A stretch of 64,000 bases of DNA from Palaemon carinicauda (Eukaryota; Arthropoda; Malacostraca; Decapoda; Palaemonidae): contig NC_090751.1 in NCBI RefSeq assembly GCF_036898095.1, positions 73,289,818 to 73,353,817 of the forward strand. Direction: 5' to 3'. Both the position numbers and the translations under genes were made by a program. This document shows, piece after piece, positions 58,558 through 64,000 of this stretch (positions are counted from its first letter, which is position 1; every line of letters begins with the position of its first letter). The notes below the pieces were generated by a model that was not told where the DNA came from, did not search any database, and saw nothing but the letters and a program-made list of their open reading frames with translations.

Positions 58558-58611
58558 GGATTTGGCAAAAAACAAAAACAAAAAAAATAAAACAAAAATT
58601 AATCCTCCACA
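57474..58611 (-). repeat. 5' LTR of the gag-only element
   Basis: Matches 53723-54862. Contains (ATC)n at about 57947-57982 and (CT)n at 58483-58554. Confidence 0.92.
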
Positions 58612-58612
58612 A

Positions 58613-60020
<1,408 letters not shown>

Positions 60021-60039
60021 TAACTCCCAGACTGTAATA

Positions 60040-61303
60040 TATATGAACACTGAATATCTAAAGGTCTCTTTACATTGCACTTGAAACAAAACTGGGTGAT
60101 TACTTAACATGAACTTTTCTAAATCCAACCTCTTACTTCGGTATTTACTTAGGCATGTGAGCCAAGTACTGGAATAAGTATTGGTGATCGAAATAATACT
60201 CACTTTTACAAAAATAAATATATTCTATAAAAATAACAATTCAAAATAATTAACACCAAAAATAAAACACTCAAAATTTAAAACTGAACTGGACATTAGA
60301 ATTATGACAAAACACTTAAAAAAGATAATACAATCACTTGTTTCACTGGAAATTAATTTAAGAAAATATTCAATTTTAACTATTAAGGAAAAAAGGTAAC
60401 ACTAAACACTAATGACTAAACAATAATGACAGTTACATATACATAACTGTTACTCTTGTGTCTTTTGGTTCACACAAGGTTACACAATGGATGATCAAAA
60501 ATTTTAATGCACTTCACTTTAAATAATTTCACAGGGCCCATTACAGATAATCTTCAATATAAAATTTACTGGTAATACTCACTTCCCTTTACTTCTAATC
60601 AAATACAAAAATATTTTAATGTTTCCCGAACACTATACACTTTTGAGTAGCAACATAATTCACGTATGAGAGGCATTACTATGTGGCTGGATAGAGGCTG
60701 GTGAGGAGGACAAAAAATTATCAGAGTGTAGGCTGAATCTATCTGTCTCTGTTATGCATGTTGGACCCCTAAATATATCAACCTAATTACTCTAGAACCT
60801 TCCAGTACATTATACTAGAAGCTTGGGGGCAGGGCTTACGACACCCGAGTTGCTCATGATCCGGGCGGCTCTCACAATGTCATGTTGTCAACGTGTCAAT
60901 TTTTGAAGCAGGGTACCAAAGTAGGGTGGCGAGGGCAACACTCTCAGCTGACTCGTCCCACCACCTCTCATAACATTACAAAAAAGAGCAAACCTTAATC
61001 TAGAATCCTCACGCAATTTCTAATCACGTAGACGGAATCCCTTGTGCTACCTCGTGTGTGATACAGCACACCCTAACAAAAGACTTCGTAACAAAGTTAC
61101 GTGAAATAAAAAGTTAGTTTTTAAAGATAACGTAAATTTACTTATACTGAATTGAATGAATATATAACTAAATGAATGACGAAAGTCTTATGTAATTTAC
61201 GTAAATAACTTAATCATACATGAGTGAGTTCCGCTTTACGAGCTGGCTATACATCCCTTAAATACACAAATGAAATACATAAATAAAATATTTACTCTCA
61301 TGC
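60040..61303. repeat. Dispersed repeat, copy 2 (partner at 90-1372)
   Basis: Same orientation as copy 1. Shared blocks include GTGATCGAAATAATA (60184), CAATCACTTGTTTCACTGG (60330) and CACAAATGAAATACAT (61265). Followed by (TA)n, as in copy 1. Confidence 0.7.
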
Positions 61304-61497
<194 letters not shown>

Positions 61498-61748
61498 GCA
61501 ACAACAACTAAACCAACCACAGCAAATAAAGCAGTTTCTAGTTCATTGCAGGAAAAAGTTCTCAAACATCTCAATTCATATCTGGAGTTTGGCCAGTTTT
61601 AATAACCATGCTGGCCAGTGCGGATTGGTGATGGTGGGAGATTTTCGTCTGATTGCTCAAAACAAACCAACACACCGTAGTATGCTTGGCCCAGACTAGT
61701 ACAGCTTTGCTGATCATGGTAATACACAAACATCACAGAATGGTACAA

Positions 61749-61969
<221 letters not shown>

Positions 61970-63780
61970 TCCTCCTATGCCTATTTACGCTACGCAAATG
62001 GCCTCAGTTAGATTTCACCAGTCGTCTCTATTTTGACCTTTGAAATAAATATTCTCCATTCATCATCTTCTACTTTGCGCTTCATAGTTCTCAGCCATAT
62101 AGGTCTAGGTCTTCCAACTCTTCTAGTGCCTTGCGTAGCCCAGTTGAAGGTTTGGTGAACTAATCTCTCTTGGGGAGTGTGAAGAGCATGCCCAAACCCT
62201 CTCCATCTGCCCCTCACTATGATCTCATCCACATATGGCACTCGAGTAATCTCTCTTATAGTTTCATTCCTAATCCCATCCAGCCATTTAACTCCCAATA
62301 TTTTTTTGAGGACTTTGCTTTCAAATCTACAGAATCTGTTGTATATTGTTTCATTTTCATACCAAAACTCATGTCCATAGAGTAACACCAATCTCACTAA
62401 ACTGATATATCGCCTGATTTTTATGTGTAATTTCAGGCTATTTGATTTCCAAATTTTACTCAACCTAGACATTGCCTGATTTGCTTTTTTTCAATCTTTC
62501 ATTAAACTCCAATTCCAAAGACCCTGTATGAGAGATCATAGTTCCTAAATATCTAAATGATTCTACCCCATTAATCCTTTCTTCTTCAAATCATATTTCA
62601 TCTTCCATTGCCCATTACGTTCTCATAATCTCTGTGTTTGTTCTATTTATCTTGTGCCTCACCTCCTGTGATATGTCATGCATTCTGGTAAGCAAGCATT
62701 GCAAATCCCTCGGTAATCTGCTAATAAGAACAGAACAGAGTCGTCAGCATACTCTAGGTCAGGCACCTTCCTATTACCAATCCAGTCCAATTCTTCCCCA
62801 TCATCTCTGACTGTTCTACGCATTACAAAATCCTTGAGGAGGGTAAACAACATAGGTGACAACACATTCCCTAAGAGTACTCCACTCTCCATTGGAAATT
62901 CATTTGATAGGACTCCACAAACATTAACTTTTCACTTACTATGCTCATTAACAGACTTCATCAAATTTACATATTTAAGAGGAACTCCATAATAACGCAG
63001 GACTCGCCACAAAATTGGCCAGTGCACACCATCAAAGGCTTTTTCATAGTCCACAAATGCCATCAACAGTGGATTCCTATATTCTACACATTCCTGTACA
63101 ACATGTCCTAAAATGAAAAAAAAAAAAATGGTCAGTACAACTTCTACTTTTTCTAAATCCTGCTTGTTCATCTCTCATCGTTTCATCAATCTTTCTCTGT
63201 AGCCTCTTTAGAATAAGCGTACAATATATTTTCATGACAATTGATGCTTATTGCAATTAGTCAAATCTCCTTTTTTTTGGCCATTTTCACCAACACTCCT
63301 AGCTCTCCTTTATAAGGTTTTGCTTCTTCATGCCACATTCTGCAAAAATAATCTTGTAAGTAGTTTGGAAGTCTTCATTTTCAGCCAATGTCATCTCAGC
63401 AGTTATTCCATCGTATCCAGGGGGCTTTCCATCTCTTGTTTTTTTTTTTTTTTAAGAATAGCTTCGACTTCAAACACACTGAATCATTCATGGACACATC
63501 AGGATCTTCAGCTTCGGGTATATCAATCAAATTATTCCCTTCATATCTCCCATTCATGACCTCATTAAAGTGTTCTATCCAACGTTGCCTTTCTTCATCT
63601 TCTGTTGTTATAACAGATCCATCTCTCATTTTGGTGGGTATATGCTTCTTTTTCTTTGTCCCTTGGAGATTTCATTAATAAATCTATGAGAAATTCTTAC
63701 ACCAAAAGCCTCCCCCTGAATTCATTGCTTTGTCACCCTAATCTGCTTTCCTGTCTTAATATTCTCTACAGTCATTCCTT

Positions 63781-63842
<62 letters not shown>

Positions 63843-64000
63843 ATCAATACTGGAATACTTAGTATGCTTTACCTTGTAATTTTCTTTACTTCGAAAACTT
63901 TCAACAATCAATTTCTGCCGTTATCTCCTTTTTATAGTATCCCAAGTATCATTTGATATCCATGGCTTTCTCCTTGTACCTACATGTCCCAAAACTGCAC
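61970..64000 (-). pseudogene. LINE (RTE-like) polymerase, 5' part beyond window
   Basis: Minus-strand pieces in order: MRDGSVITTEDEERQRWIEHFNEV is the pre-RT block (63629-63560); then KAPGYDGITAEM (near 63420), LLMAFVDYEKAFDGVHWPIL (catalytic Asp, near 63065) and ESGVLLGNVLSPMLF (near 62890). Next, VPDLEYADDSVLFL has the YADD box, LYGHEFWYENETI...LKKILGVKWLDGIRNE is the thumb (62390-62280), and GFGHALHT...GRPRPIWLRTMKRKVEDD is the tail. Length and motif set fit RTE-like non-LTR elements; clade is not certain. It has several frameshifts, some in A-runs. The endonuclease lies outside the window. Confidence 0.8.
63782..63839. repeat. 58 bp poly-T tract within the LINE
   Basis: Uninterrupted T (poly-A on the LINE strand) inside what should be coding sequence. 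LINE-like sequence continues on both sides. Confidence 0.95.

Larger units (their letters stand above)
53723..58611 (-). mobile_element. Gag-only LTR retroelement (TR-GAG-like), non-autonomous
   Basis: 4.9 kb: LTRs at 53723-54862 (1140 bp) and 57474-58611 (1138 bp), both TGTGGCGGG...CCTCCACA on the plus strand, differing by roughly ten substitutions plus microsatellite length. A tRNA-Lys3 primer site (57450-57467) and a purine tract (54863-54876) fix the minus orientation. The interior is only 2.6 kb and encodes gag and a second 232-codon ORF. No protease, RT, RNase H or integrase motif is present in any frame. Flanks ATCT/ACCT are an imperfect 4 bp duplication. Inserted in the ~335 bp satellite. 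Confidence 0.88.

Overview
The window looks like repeat-rich intergenic DNA from an invertebrate, most likely a decapod crustacean. That is an inference from three things: very long (TA)n, (CT)n and (CA)n microsatellites, a DIRS-type tyrosine-recombinase retrotransposon, and several Gypsy lineages typical of aquatic invertebrates. I found no host protein-coding gene, rRNA or tRNA gene that I can defend. Nearly all recognisable coding sequence belongs to transposable elements, most of them broken. Long Tyr/Ile-repeat reading frames are only translated (TA)n.

Layout. 1-7 kb: a dispersed repeat, microsatellites and two LINE reverse-transcriptase fragments (minus strand). 7.1-18.1 kb: a three-level nest. 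A hAT transposase remnant (minus) is split by a ~485 bp solo LTR, which is itself split at 8713-17716 by a complete minus-strand Gypsy element. That element has 466 bp LTRs that look identical, a TATA target duplication, a tRNA primer site, gag, a pol broken at three points and an intact envelope-like gene preceded by a splice acceptor. 18.1-22.3 kb: a decayed second Gypsy family. 22.8-24.6 kb: a short deletion derivative of a DIRS element. 24.6-33.6 kb: Gypsy LTR remnants, a 225 bp palindrome, and a large inverted-repeat structure that holds a Merlin/ISXO2-like transposase fragment and an LTR-like insertion with an AGAGT duplication.

34.97-43.56 kb: a nearly complete DIRS element (minus) with inverted terminal repeats and an internal complementary region that matches both ends, followed by gag-, RT/RNase H- and tyrosine-recombinase genes carrying stops and frameshifts. 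43.6-53.5 kb: a gag fragment of the second Gypsy family, then two divergently oriented Gmr1-like Gypsy copies in which integrase lies upstream of reverse transcriptase. 53.5-59.6 kb: a ~335 bp tandem repeat carrying tRNA-like pol III promoter boxes, interrupted by a 4.9 kb LTR element that encodes gag (five zinc knuckles) and a second ORF but no RT or integrase. 59.6-64 kb: microsatellites, a second copy of the repeat at the left edge, and a LINE (RTE-like, minus) whose 3' end runs into (ATC)n/(TA)n.

How the parts relate: the autonomous DIRS copy and the 1.84 kb derivative share ends and could be helper and dependent. The gag-only LTR element would need another element's polymerase. The envelope-bearing Gypsy is the youngest insertion, judged by its LTR identity. 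All similarity statements come from reading motifs by eye; no database search was run.
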